Position numbers and translations under genes: made by a program | Assembly: GCF_025144145.1 (NCBI RefSeq) | Contig: NZ_CP083550.1 | Location: 1-44,475, forward strand | Direction: 5' to 3' | DNA from: Leisingera sp. M658 | GTDB taxonomy: Bacteria > Pseudomonadota > Alphaproteobacteria > Rhodobacterales > Rhodobacteraceae | DNA length: 44,475 nt | Notes under the pieces: model-generated | Databases searched by the model: none | What the model saw: the letters and a program-made list of their open reading frames with translations, nothing else | Told to the model about the DNA's origin: nothing | Shown here: positions 7,091 through 14,942 of the stretch, one piece after another | How positions within the stretch are numbered: position 1 is the first letter of the stretch | How the letters are laid out: the number at the start of each line of letters is the position of its first letter

Positions 7091-7620
7091 TTTTCTGGCC
7101 CCTGCCCCGCCCTTTGGGCGTGTCACCGCGCCCTAGGCTCCAGCCGGCAGACCGGCATCCGCCCGTAGCTCCGCAATCCTGATCTCCCTGCGGCCCAGGT
7201 GCGGCGGAATCTGTCTCTCCGAGCCAGCTTCCACCGTGGCCGATGGTCGTTCAGGACAGCGGATCTACGCCCTTACGGGTAACGGTCGTTCGCTTCGCCT
7301 GGGGCGGTCGGATCTTCGATCCTAACTTCCTGATTGGCCTTGGGGTTCGGGCAAGCCGAACGCCACGGCGGCAGACTAGGGGGAAGGCGCTGCCTCCCCC
7401 CTCGATCCAGCAGGAAAATGGGGTGTCCCCAACAACGGTCTCGGCCGGGGGCCGAGCTGCGTTGCCGGGTGATACCCCTCCCCATTTTCCAACTGGATTC
7501 GCCCCCCTCCGCACTCGCCGCGAGCAGGTTTGCAGGACCAGCCGCTTTCAGCGGTTGGCCTCAAACCGGCCAATTTTCAGGGGCGCAAGACCCCGGCGAC
7601 ACCACAAGAGGACAACCAGA
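7091..7620 (+). repeat. Structured leader repeat, copy 2
   Basis: This is the second copy of the sequence at 4502-5027, same orientation, again ending at a start codon (ardC). The conserved folds are GGAAAATGGGG at 7413-7423 with CCCCATTTTCC at 7480-7490, and CTCGGCC/GGCCGAG at 7440-7456. Several differences from copy 1 fall in loops while stems stay intact: the loop of GTTCGG/CCGAAC is ACAAG in one and GCAAG in the other. A 3- to 4-base insertion lies near 7310. This pattern favours selection on structure rather than on a protein. Confidence 0.85.
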
Positions 7621-8520
7621 ATGGCAAAAGAGCGTTTCGACATTAAACAGCATGTCACCGATACGATTATTGCGCAGATCGAGGCCGGGACGCCGCCATG
7701 GCGTAAGCCGTGGACAGGTGACGTATCCGGCGCATGTCTGCCACTGCGCCACAATGGCGAGGCGTACAAAGGTATCAATATCTTGATGCTGTGGGCGACA
7801 GCGCACGTGAAGGGCTTCAGCTCTGCCCGCTGGATGACCTTTAAACAGGCTCTTGAGCTGGGAGGTAACGTCATCAAAGGCCAGCGCGCAACGAAATCGG
7901 TGTTTTATGGCTCCATTGAGCGAGAGGATGAAAATGCACCGAAGGGTGACGAGAGCAAACGCCGCATTCGCTTTGCCAAGACGAACAATGTTTTCAATGT
8001 GGATCAGATCGAAGGCTTGCCCGAGGAATACTACATTCGTCCAGAGCCGCCGCGTGATTTGGGCACCGAAGCCGATCCCGAACTTGAGGCTTTCTTTGCC
8101 AGTACGGGAATCGAGATCATCACGACAGAAAAACCCCGCGCCTATTACCACCCGGTCCAAGACCACATCCACATGCCACCGATTGAGACCTTTTTCACGG
8201 CGTCGGGTTACTATGGCACTCTTGCGCACGAGGCCACCCATGCAGCCTGCGGCCCGACCCGTTTGAATACCCAGAAGGTACACGCGAACCGGAAAGAGTA
8301 TGCGTTTGACGAGCTGGTCGCTGAAATCGGCGCGTGCTTCCTTGCGGTTCAGCTTGGCGTTGAACCGCACTTCGATCAGAGCGCGGCTTATATCGAATGT
8401 TGGCTTGATGCTCTGAAATCCGACAAAGAGTTGATTTTCAAAGCCGCCGCCGAGGCGCAGAAGGCCGTTGACCTGATTAACGAGCTGGCAAAAGGTGGAG
8501 ACACACAAAAGGCCGCTTGA
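7621..8520 (+). CDS. ardC: ArdC-type antirestriction protein (ssDNA-binding, zincin-like)
   Basis: This 299-residue protein has the two-part ArdC layout. Residues 1-150 match the N-terminal ssDNA-binding domain (PPWRKPW, YKGINILMLW, KGQRATKSVFYG). Residues 165-299 form a metallopeptidase-like domain with H203-E204-A-T-H207 and a later Glu in DELVAEIGA as third ligand. ArdC proteins protect incoming single-stranded plasmid DNA against restriction. The ATG at 7621 sits at the end of leader copy 2; a frame open upstream of it is only the leader read through. A strong terminator follows. Confidence 0.88.
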   Translation: MAKERFDIKQHVTDTIIAQIEAGTPPWRKPWTGDVSGACLPLRHNGEAYKGINILMLWATAHVKGFSSARWMTFKQALELGGNVIKGQRATKSVFYGSIEREDENAPKGDESKRRIRFAKTNNVFNVDQIEGLPEEYYIRPEPPRDLGTEADPELEAFFASTGIEIITTEKPRAYYHPVQDHIHMPPIETFFTASGYYGTLAHEATHAACGPTRLNTQKVHANRKEYAFDELVAEIGACFLAVQLGVEPHFDQSAAYIECWLDALKSDKELIFKAAAEAQKAVDLINELAKGGDTQKAA

Positions 8521-8548
8521 TTGGTGGTCTTTACCTCCCTGTTGGACT

Positions 8549-8573
8549 GGCCCTGCCATCGGCAGGGCCTTTC
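8549..8573 (+). terminator. Rho-independent terminator of ardC
   Basis: A perfect 9-bp stem, GGCCCTGCC / GGCAGGGCC, with a 3-base loop is followed by TTTCT, 28 bp after the ardC stop. Confidence 0.88.
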
Positions 8574-8651
8574 TATTCCGGAATTGGCCGGGACATACTC
8601 GAAACGCGCGCCAGGACATATCCATAGCGCCCAAAGCACGAGGCTAATCCG

Positions 8652-8960
8652 ATGAAGCAATTCAAGCTGCAGTTGCCGAGCTGGCTGCATTCCCGTTTGT
8701 TGACTGAAGCACGGATGAACCGCCGAAGTTTTGGAAACGAAATCGTCTACAGAGTTCAGGGCACTATTGATGTGCTTTGCACTGATGTAGCGGCCCGCAT
8801 TCTGATGCGCTACGCCATGAGACTCCGCGCGTCTAATCCGCCGATGAACAGCGTCGCGGCGCAAAAGGCAAAGCTATATGAAGAGTGTGCCAAACGCATC
8901 CAGCTAGAGATGAATCAGACAGAGGAAGACGCGCGGCTAAAGTTGATACCTTTGGAATAG
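8652..8960 (+). CDS. Arc-like ribbon-helix-helix DNA-binding protein
   Basis: This 102-residue protein opens MKQFKLQLPSWLHSRL and continues with RMNRRSFGNEIVYRVQ, matching the Arc/MetJ pattern of a short strand, helix A and helix B (compare the common LPxxLHxxLxxxA...RSxNxEI...R). The remaining 55 residues are helical and charged. It is probably a small DNA-binding repressor or a replication/transfer accessory factor. No operator is evident in its 130-bp upstream region. It is oriented like ardC but separated from it by a terminator. Confidence 0.65.
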   Translation: MKQFKLQLPSWLHSRLLTEARMNRRSFGNEIVYRVQGTIDVLCTDVAARILMRYAMRLRASNPPMNSVAAQKAKLYEECAKRIQLEMNQTEEDARLKLIPLE

Positions 8961-8985
8961 CAAAGATCGGTGTTGGCTACGGCAA

Positions 8986-9402
8986 TCAAAGGCAGGTGAA
9001 TACCTTCGGTTCGCCAAGGTCCACATCCAACGTCTGATCATTCACCGTGACTTCGACTGACGAATGCGCCCGGAAACCGGTCAGCAGCGGTTCCCAGGCA
9101 CCGCCTTGGGTTTCCGCCTTTGCAATTCGGCCGCGAACAAAGTGCCCTTGTACCAGAATGCCATCCGGGAAACGGAAACTGGCGTCGGCATCAATATCAA
9201 ACTCGCTGCCCAGCTCGATCAGCACGGCGCTTTCAGTGGTGCCGTAGACACTACGAGGATCACAGACCAACGAGATTGCTGTGTCGCCATCGACCACACG
9301 ATAGAGATCAACGCCCCGCTGCATTTCATGTTCCCAGGCACTCGCCGCCATTGGATGCAGCACCGAGAGAGCCGCGATAAATACACTATTTTTCAAAAAC
9401 AT
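8986..9402 (-). CDS. Secreted hypothetical protein
   Basis: This 138-residue protein starts with a Lys and a hydrophobic stretch ending ASAWE, a signal peptide cleaved near residue 23. The mature part has alternating strand-like segments (SAVLIELGSEFDID, RAHSSVEVTVNDQT) and two Cys (VCDPRS and the C-terminal TCL) that could form a disulfide. A periplasmic beta-rich protein is inferred. AAGGAG lies upstream of the ATG. No family is recognised. Confidence 0.6.
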   Translation of the reverse strand: MFLKNSVFIAALSVLHPMAASAWEHEMQRGVDLYRVVDGDTAISLVCDPRSVYGTTESAVLIELGSEFDIDADASFRFPDGILVQGHFVRGRIAKAETQGGAWEPLLTGFRAHSSVEVTVNDQTLDVDLGEPKVFTCL

Positions 9403-9481
9403 AGGCTGACTCCTTGTCGAAGCCAGCTTAACAATTTTGGGCTGAAAACAAAAGGCTTTGGACAGCGTTTAGCCCCTGAAA

Positions 9482-9634
9482 TCACTGATAAATCACGTCG
9501 GTTCTTTTCCCATTTTTCCACATTGGAACAAGCGCGCCGGTGTTCCATTTATACAGCCATCCGACAACCTCGCCGGTCTCCGCGTCGAGGATGCGTTTTA
9601 CTGGTTCAGCTTCGAGTCTCTTTTGTCCTGGCAT
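9482..9634 (-). CDS. Conserved 50-residue protein (WLYxWNTG family), copy 1
   Basis: A 50-codon gene encodes RLEAEPVKRILDAETGEVVG, then WLYKWNTG, VPMWKNG and TDVIY. A second copy at 38504-38725 has the same core with only a few substitutions over ~46 residues, which shows that the frame is translated and under selection. The many Trp/Tyr and Gly residues suggest a small beta fold. The function is unknown. GAGAGAAA upstream of the ATG is a modest ribosome-binding site. It is transcribed leftward toward the secreted-protein gene. Confidence 0.65.
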   Translation of the reverse strand: MPGQKRLEAEPVKRILDAETGEVVGWLYKWNTGALVPMWKNGKRTDVIYQ

Positions 9635-9694
9635 GGTTTCTCTCAGTCGCAAATGATCCGCAGAGCCTTCCCTGCCGAATTCAAAATCAACTGA

Positions 9695-9803
9695 GGGTAA
9701 GCGTCCGCTTACCCCTGCCGAGCGGCGAGCGTGAGAGGATGGGGGTGAAGCTAAATCGACAGGGTTGGTGCGGCCCGCAGCGCAGCGAGGACACGGCCCT
9801 GTC
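9695..9803. repeat. Intergenic hairpins
   Basis: GGGTAAGC/GCTTACCC (9695-9714, 4-base loop) and GACAGGG at 9758-9764 pairing with CCCTGTC at 9797-9803 form two hairpins in the gap between the 50-residue gene and the virC2-like gene. A third, imperfect one (GGGGAAGGA with TCCTTTCCCC) lies near 9820-9845. No gene is seen here. Confidence 0.5.
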
Positions 9804-9852
9804 TATTTTGCTTCAGGGGGAAGGAAGCCGAAACTCCTTTCCCCTTCAATGC

Positions 9853-9880
9853 AAAAAAACGTGGCGCGGCTCGCCGCGCC
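9853..9880 (-). terminator. Rho-independent terminator of the virC2-virC1 operon
   Basis: Read on the minus strand, GGCGCGGC / GCCGCGCC with a 2-base loop (9863-9880) is followed by ACG and seven T residues. It overlaps the end of the virC2-like gene. Confidence 0.85.
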
Positions 9881-10533
9881 TACTGCCCATACTGCTTGTT
9901 GAGTTCATCAATGACTTCATCGAGGCAGGACCAGAACAGGGGCTCGAATTGTCCCCTCACCATCGCGGCGTCGGATTTGAGCCGGAGCGGGTCATGCTTA
10001 TCCCGCAGCTTGTCGAGCATTTGCGCAGGCAGGCGTTTGGATGTGTGGTAGCCCTGTCTTGCTGGGAGCCGTTCAACGTCCTGCTTGGCAATAAATTCCG
10101 GCTTTAGTTCAAAAGATTGAGCCGCGCGACGGCCTGCCAAGGTGACAATGTCTTTGAGTTCCAGGCCGTGCGCATTCAATGCCTCTAGCTTTTTAACCTG
10201 ATCCGCCCTTACCGCCGCATCCAATGACGTCTCGCGTTTCTTTCCCGGCGCACTGGCCTGCGCAGTGCTTGGTTTCGGGGATGGTGCTGGTTTGGGTTTC
10301 GGCGCTGCTGGCTTGCTTTGCTTGGCGCGCTTTGGCTTTGGTGTAGCCTCAGCCATGGCTTCCGGTCTTGTTGCCGGTTCCGCTGCGGCTGCCTTTGGTT
10401 CCTGCGGAGCTGCGTCAGGCTTGTCATCCGCTGGTGCCGGTTCCGCCTTATTGGTCGGTGCCGGTTTAAAGGCGAAATCGGATGTGTATTCGGGATCGGT
10501 ACCCTGAATGGAGGGGCGTTTTCTCCGCACCAT
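9880..10533 (-). CDS. virC2: VirC2-like relaxosome/partition protein
   Basis: This 217-residue protein has a disordered Pro/Ala/Lys-rich N-terminal half (about residues 20-105) and a folded C-terminal half. The segment YHTSKRLPAQML, then DKHDPLRLKSDAAMVRG, resembles the VirC2 C-terminal pattern TSR-x-x-P...FDPL-x-L, which in Agrobacterium forms a ribbon-helix-helix DNA-binding domain. It follows the ParA/VirC1-like gene with overlapping stop and start (ATGCCG/TAA). VirC2 helps T-DNA processing at the overdrive. A role as the DNA-binding partner of a partition ATPase is an equal possibility. Confidence 0.6.
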   Translation of the reverse strand: MVRRKRPSIQGTDPEYTSDFAFKPAPTNKAEPAPADDKPDAAPQEPKAAAAEPATRPEAMAEATPKPKRAKQSKPAAPKPKPAPSPKPSTAQASAPGKKRETSLDAAVRADQVKKLEALNAHGLELKDIVTLAGRRAAQSFELKPEFIAKQDVERLPARQGYHTSKRLPAQMLDKLRDKHDPLRLKSDAAMVRGQFEPLFWSCLDEVIDELNKQYGQ

Positions 10534-11246
10534 TATGCCGCCTCCGTAATCTCTGCCAACAAAGACCGGGCTTCATCAAGCGCTTCGTCATAGTGCTTTG
10601 CATGAGTTCGCATAAGAGGGTTAGCATTGTTGCGTTTCTCTTCAGCCAGAGAGTGAAGAAAACCGAAACTGGATGCGTCTTTGTGCTGTTTGCGGGCCAT
10701 GAAATAGTCTTGCATGACCGGAAAGAGCTGCATTGCTTCTTGCTCTACCCTGGCCTCCGCCTTGTTTGTCTTCGTCGGAACGTTGGACATGACAACATGG
10801 AATTTTGGTAGGTTTTCCGGGTCGTCGGTACGGTCGCGCAGGCGCACATACCAATTGTATGTGTCCTTTGTGATTTCCAAGTCGTCATCGCTGAACATCA
10901 TTGGCACCACCAAGGCGTCGCTGAACGCAGCCAGGTCATCGGCCCAGGCACCGGCAGCACCAATGGTATCAACGAAAACATAGTCGATTGACCCTTCTTC
11001 GTATGCCTCGTCTGTTCGGGTTTCTAGATCAGACGCGCTTTTCAGTTCTTCGATTGTGAAAAGCGGATCATTGATGCTCAGTTTATTCGCCCAACGCCAA
11101 AGTGCTTGCTGAGGGTCGGCATCAAGAACAAGGCACTTCTTCCCGGCCTGCATCGCTGCGCTAACCAGCGCCCTGGTCAATGTGGTTTTCCCGGCCCCGC
11201 CCTTTCGGGTCATCACCGTGATAACTTTCATGTCGTCGTTAGCCAT
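10533..11246 (-). CDS. virC1: ParA-superfamily ATPase, VirC1-like
   Basis: This 237-residue ATPase has a deviant Walker A, RKGGAGKTT at residues 14-22, Walker A' VLDADPQQALWRW near 40, and a Walker B-like YVFVDTIGAAG near 90. It lacks the N-terminal HTH of long ParA proteins. Such short ParA proteins are either partition ATPases or VirC1, which binds the overdrive and recruits the relaxosome to the cell pole. The divergent virD operon and the adjacent 7-bp repeat array support either role. GAGGCAGGAT precedes the ATG. Confidence 0.8.
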   Translation of the reverse strand: MANDDMKVITVMTRKGGAGKTTLTRALVSAAMQAGKKCLVLDADPQQALWRWANKLSINDPLFTIEELKSASDLETRTDEAYEEGSIDYVFVDTIGAAGAWADDLAAFSDALVVPMMFSDDDLEITKDTYNWYVRLRDRTDDPENLPKFHVVMSNVPTKTNKAEARVEQEAMQLFPVMQDYFMARKQHKDASSFGFLHSLAEEKRNNANPLMRTHAKHYDEALDEARSLLAEITEAA

Positions 11247-11255
11247 ATCCTGCCT

Positions 11256-11654
11256 CGTGTTTCTTGTTTCCTGTCCCGTTATTCGTGTTTCGGGTACAGT
11301 GTTTCGTTTTTCGCTGCGACTTTCGCGGGCTTCGGGTTTCGTGTCAAGCGTTTCTTGTTTCGTGCATCGTGGTGCGTGTCCCGTGTTTCGTGTTGCAAAC
11401 TTTCTGTTGCGTGTTTCGTTCTTCGTGTTACGTGATTCGTGTGGACCGTTGCGTGTTTCGTGCTTCGGGTTTCCTGTCTATCGCCTCGCTTTTCGTGTCT
11501 CGTGTCTCGTGTCTCGTGTCTCGTGTCTCGTGTCTCGCCTTTTTGCTCCGTCTGGTGTTTCGCGTCTAGTGTTTCGTATCTCGTGTTTCGTGATAATGGC
11601 CTTGCATTGCGTGTTTCGTGCCGCCTGTTGCGTGTTTCGTCTTCCGTGTTTCGC
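11256..11654 (+). repeat. Array of about 57 degenerate 7-bp repeats (CGTGTTT)
   Basis: From 11256 the plus strand can be cut into consecutive 7-mers, mostly CGTGTTT or CGTGTCT with variants (CGGGTTT, CTTGTTT, CGTGTTA). Six identical CGTGTCT units lie in a row near 11494-11535. Around 11540-11560 the register slips, after which the same motif reads as GTTTCGT. The array begins 10 bp before the virC1 start codon, on its upstream side. It looks like a centromere or overdrive-like binding array for VirC1/VirC2. Several long frames across it are a by-product of the 7-bp period. Confidence 0.9.
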
Positions 11655-12010
11655 GATCATCTGGCGGAATCCTGCGGTTGAAGGCCAAAGCTAAGTTGTG
11701 CCGTGCCGGTGGTGATCCGAAATTCCGTCTGGGATCGCCTGAGGGACGCGAGAAGTGGCCTCTAAGCGTTTTTGAGGGCCGGGGTGCTGACAGAGAATTG
11801 TGCCGCTGTGCGGCTCATTTTTTGTAGAGGTCCGTTTCGTTGCCTCTCGGACCAGTCGGACCTTTGGTCCGATGCGCGTCTCCGGGGGAGGCCGCGCTGA
11901 GAAGCGGAATACAGACAGTTATAATTCCTCCACGGAATTATAATATTTGACACGATATTGTAATCATGTCTAATACGAGCTGTCTGTATGAGATTGGCAG
12001 GAAATAGGGA
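11655..12010. other. Candidate oriT region and divergent control region
   Basis: No gene is seen in these 356 bp. They hold a hairpin with T-tract (GCCGC/GCGGC at 11802-11814, then six T), a tripled motif TCGGACC-AG-TCGGACC-TTT-GGTCCGA at 11847-11872, and a perfect 10-bp inverted repeat (ATACAGACAG at 11909-11918, CTGTCTGTAT at 11980-11989) enclosing operator site C. The location just upstream of virD1-virD2, with inverted repeats, is typical of an origin of transfer. The nick site itself was not identified. Confidence 0.5.
11919..11963. promoter_or_regulatory. Operator-like site C upstream of virD1
   Basis: TTATAA-N13-TTATAA at 11919-11943 has perfectly complementary 10-base arms TTATAATTCC/GGAATTATAA. 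It shares its right half with a second pair, TTATAA-N14-TTGTAA, ending at 11963. The double site lies 60-105 bp before virD1 and contains TATAAT boxes. It is enclosed by the 10-bp inverted repeat noted above. Confidence 0.65.
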
Positions 12011-12022
12011 GTGTATGTTCGT

Positions 12023-12598
12023 ATGGCGACGCGCCGCCGCTTGACTGAGTTGGAGCGATTAGAAATCGTTCGCGAAGCGCAAAAAGGCGTTTCATCCTTG
12101 GCACTTGCCAAGCGTTTCGGTGTTACCGCAAGAACAATCCAGTACACCGTGCGGCGCGAAAAAACGCGAAGACGCGATAGCGGCATTCGGACCGCCCAGA
12201 TTGGAACAACCATCACTCCCGAGGAGCTGAACACGTTTCAGGCGGTGCTTGCGCGACACGGAATCGAAAACCGGTCAGATGCAATGCGCCGTTTGATCCA
12301 GGCTTCGAACGGAATTTTTCAACCCGACGAGCATTTGGCCGACGAGTTGAAGGGCTTTCGTGCGGCCCTCAATCGTGTTGGTAACAACGTCACTCAGATT
12401 GCGAAGCGCATGAACGAGGCGAACAACAAGGGGATGCGTCCTCCGTTTAGCGATGCTTCTTTGGCCCAGATGCGTAGTCTTGCGGGGTTCGTTCTAGACT
12501 TTGCCGATCAGGTTGATTTGCTTGCTCGCCGCCGCTCTGAAGGCATTACTATGCTTGCGAATGAAGCGCTAAAGGAACTGGCCGATGGCGCGGAATGA
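12023..12598 (+). CDS. virD1: VirD1/MobC-like relaxosome accessory protein
   Basis: This 191-residue protein has an N-terminal helix-turn-helix (LTELERLEIVREAQ, then SLALAKRFGVTARTIQYTVRR) like those of transposases. A middle part follows with a ribbon-helix-helix look (TTITPEELNTFQAVLARHGI, RSDAMRRLIQ). The MobC-like signature FRAALNRVGNNVTQIAKRMN lies near residue 117. Such proteins open oriT so that the relaxase can nick. The ATG at 12023 has GGGAG upstream; a GTG at 12011 is an alternative start. It overlaps the relaxase gene by 14 bases. Confidence 0.75.
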   Translation: MATRRRLTELERLEIVREAQKGVSSLALAKRFGVTARTIQYTVRREKTRRRDSGIRTAQIGTTITPEELNTFQAVLARHGIENRSDAMRRLIQASNGIFQPDEHLADELKGFRAALNRVGNNVTQIAKRMNEANNKGMRPPFSDASLAQMRSLAGFVLDFADQVDLLARRRSEGITMLANEALKELADGAE

Positions 12599-14942
12599 TG
12601 CCGTCAAAGCAGTAACCGGCGAACTTTTCGAGGAAGGTTGGAGCCGTGTGCGCGGCTCAAGTCAGGGCCTCAATGACAAACGCAACCAAATGACTAGAGC
12701 GGCTGCTGGCGGCCGCTCTGCTGTGTTTAAGGCGATCCGGTCAGGGGGAACACACACCAAAGCCCAGCTCGCAAATCAGCTCGAATACCTTACAACTAAG
12801 TCCACTCACATCGTGGATAGCCGGGGTGTCTTCGATGGAAAGAAAACCCTTAGCGCGGATGAAATAAAGGCCGTCACAGAACGGTTCGCTTCTCGATGGG
12901 ATGATGGGTTTCGTCCGAAGATGGGGCACACGACGCACATGCTTATGTCGTTTCCAATAGGAACGCGGGGCAGGGATGTTCGTGACATTGCATCCGGGGT
13001 CGCTGAGCGTTTCTTCGCAAATGACGAACGGAATTTTGATTACATCATCGCCGTTCACGAGGATCGAGATCACCCGCACGCCCATGTCGTCTTAAACCGC
13101 CGGTCTCAAGAGGGTGAGTACTTTTTCCTCGGTCGTGATCATCACTTCAACTATGACGATTTCCGCCTAGCCATGGTCGAAGAGGCCGAAAAATATGGTG
13201 TTCGGCTGGAAGCCACGCGGCGCTTGGATCGTGGCGAGGTCAACTATGCCCCCAGAACCAAAGAGATTTACGCAGCCAAGGAAGAAAACCGACTTCCTGT
13301 TCAGCGTGAACGTGTTGGGCGCGATCTAGACCGAGCGTTGGCCGAGATCGCGAACAACGCGCAGGTGTTCCGTTCTCTCGCCGCTGAGGCGTCAGGTGAG
13401 AGCCGGGAAGACATTTCTAACGCCTTAGCTCGCGCCAGTGAAATGCTGGTGCGTGGAGGGAAACTTGAACAGGATGGAGACGTTTATATGGCAATTGAAG
13501 AGTCCTTTGACGATCTGAAAAGCCGCTTTTCTGATCGTGCGCAGCGCGTTGAAGAGATGGTGCGTAATGCACCGGCCGACCGGCAGCCAGCGTTGGAAAA
13601 GCAGCTTAATAGTATCTATGTTGGCATCGCTGATCAGCAGCCCCTTGGAGTGCGGTCACAAACCCTGCTGGACCGTCCTTCCGATGGTGGCGTGTATTCT
13701 GAGGCCAATATCAATTCGGAGGCAGTAGACCAGCTGCGAGATCCGGACGTTCGCGCCCAGGTCGAGACTGCCTTGCGTGGTACCGGTATTTCTAGTGAAG
13801 AGGTCATTTCCAGGATCGAGACCGGGGCCAACAATGCAGCGCTTGAGCGCGATTGGCTGGCGAAAGATCTGGAAAGCATAGCCAGAGCTGACGATCTGAA
13901 CCTTGAACGACGTGAGGATCTGGAGCAAGCCGCCGCTAAGCTCGACCAGGTTCATATTCAGCTCGGGACTGCGCTGGAACGCGCTGAAGTGCTTCGGGAT
14001 GACGGTGTTGTTGACGATGACCCGCTTGCAGATGTGGACGTTGACAGCCCCGAGTATCAAGAATTCCTGCGTGAAGAAGCAGAGCGGCAGGACAGCGTTG
14101 AGAGGGCGTTCGAAGAAACCCGGCTTGAGACTAGTGTTGCGCTGGCTGAAAGCCAAGGTATCGCAGCCCAGGAACGCGACGACGCGATTTCTGAGAGCGT
14201 TGCAGCCGAAGTTGCCCGCTTGCGCGCTGAGGGATATTCCAAGGCTCACATCGCGGAACGTAGCTTTGATATTGAAGATGCCGTGACCAGGCGCATCGAC
14301 AGCAACCCCGAGCTTGTTGGTCTTTCGCCAGATGACCGCCGTGCCTTTGAAGCTCTGGAAGATCGGTTTGCGCGTACTGATTTCAATTATGGCTACTCTG
14401 ATGACAGCAACGACAGAGAGTATGGGCGCGAAACCGTCCAGGTTGCTAAACGGGATTTCGAAGAGTTCGCAGCCAAGTCTTCAACTCATGCGGCACTGGC
14501 GTCGAGGTCATGGGACAAAGCCACAGACATTATTCGGCCTCCAGAAGGTTATGTACCTGAAAACGAGCGTGTTGCCATTCAGGAGCGTGTTGAAACGTCG
14601 TCGGAAATTGCCCGTGTTGTAGAGCACGAACGCAATGACAAGATCAATTCGCCTTTCGCTGACGACGCTAGCCGCGAGATTTTCCGTGACGAGATCGAGC
14701 GCGATCTGAGCGATGGCCGGCTTGATGCGTTGCGCGAAGGCGATGCCGAAGCTTTGGACGAGATCATAGATGACCGGCTTGACCGTCTCTATGCGGCGAA
14801 AGCCTACTTGCAATCGGACGAGGCCACCGCAAGCAGCGACGCCGTTCGTGAAGTGGTTTCCGAGATTGCGGATGAAGAATTCGAAGCGCAACGCCTGAAG
14901 CATGTACACAGCGATGCCGAGAAAGGGCAAACCCATGGATAA
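12585..14942 (+). CDS. virD2: VirD2-type MOBP relaxase
   Basis: This 785-residue protein has a relaxase domain in residues 50-210. The probable nicking Tyr is Y68 in QLANQLEYLTTKS, the same place as VirD2 LEYL. HEDRDHPHAHVVLNRR at 158-173 supplies the metal-binding His residues. NYDDFRLAMVEEAEKYGVRLEATRR matches the VirD2 continuation. Residues 230-785 are a long acidic, coiled-coil-like tail without a helicase or primase motif; its end should carry the secretion signal. Start and stop overlap virD1 and virD4, so virD1-D2-D4 form one operon. Confidence 0.88.
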   Translation: MARNDAVKAVTGELFEEGWSRVRGSSQGLNDKRNQMTRAAAGGRSAVFKAIRSGGTHTKAQLANQLEYLTTKSTHIVDSRGVFDGKKTLSADEIKAVTERFASRWDDGFRPKMGHTTHMLMSFPIGTRGRDVRDIASGVAERFFANDERNFDYIIAVHEDRDHPHAHVVLNRRSQEGEYFFLGRDHHFNYDDFRLAMVEEAEKYGVRLEATRRLDRGEVNYAPRTKEIYAAKEENRLPVQRERVGRDLDRALAEIANNAQVFRSLAAEASGESREDISNALARASEMLVRGGKLEQDGDVYMAIEESFDDLKSRFSDRAQRVEEMVRNAPADRQPALEKQLNSIYVGIADQQPLGVRSQTLLDRPSDGGVYSEANINSEAVDQLRDPDVRAQVETALRGTGISSEEVISRIETGANNAALERDWLAKDLESIARADDLNLERREDLEQAAAKLDQVHIQLGTALERAEVLRDDGVVDDDPLADVDVDSPEYQEFLREEAERQDSVERAFEETRLETSVALAESQGIAAQERDDAISESVAAEVARLRAEGYSKAHIAERSFDIEDAVTRRIDSNPELVGLSPDDRRAFEALEDRFARTDFNYGYSDDSNDREYGRETVQVAKRDFEEFAAKSSTHAALASRSWDKATDIIRPPEGYVPENERVAIQERVETSSEIARVVEHERNDKINSPFADDASREIFRDEIERDLSDGRLDALREGDAEALDEIIDDRLDRLYAAKAYLQSDEATASSDAVREVVSEIADEEFEAQRLKHVHSDAEKGQTHG

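Noticed and set aside
6172..7126. Minus-strand frames of 154 and 178 residues.
   Set aside because: They overlap the methylase-like gene and the small basic gene in antisense, and show no family motif or ribosome-binding site.
7243..7620. N-terminal extension of ArdC by 126 residues.
   Set aside because: The extension is the leader repeat read through; ArdC homology begins at the ATG at 7621.
9064..10107. 347-residue plus-strand frame.
   Set aside because: It runs antisense to the secreted-protein gene, the 50-residue gene and virC2, all better supported, and crosses the terminator hairpin.
10482..10510. Peptide MCIRDR, typical of sequencing-adapter contamination.
   Set aside because: The DNA here (ATGTGTATTCGGGATCGG) differs from the transposase adapter and lies within the continuous virC2-like gene.
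11245..11253. ATATCCTGC as the VirD2-type nick site (consensus YATCCTG/Y).
   Set aside because: On the minus strand the same bases form the ribosome-binding site of virC1 (GAGGCAGGAT before ATG), so the match may be accidental; AATCCTGC near 11668 lacks the first pyrimidine. Nick mapping would be needed.
11182..11694. Long plus-strand frames encoding repetitive VFRVSC-like peptides.
   Set aside because: They arise because a 7-bp repeat gives the same 21-bp codon cycle in every frame; three overlapping frames show the same kind of peptide and none has a credible start.
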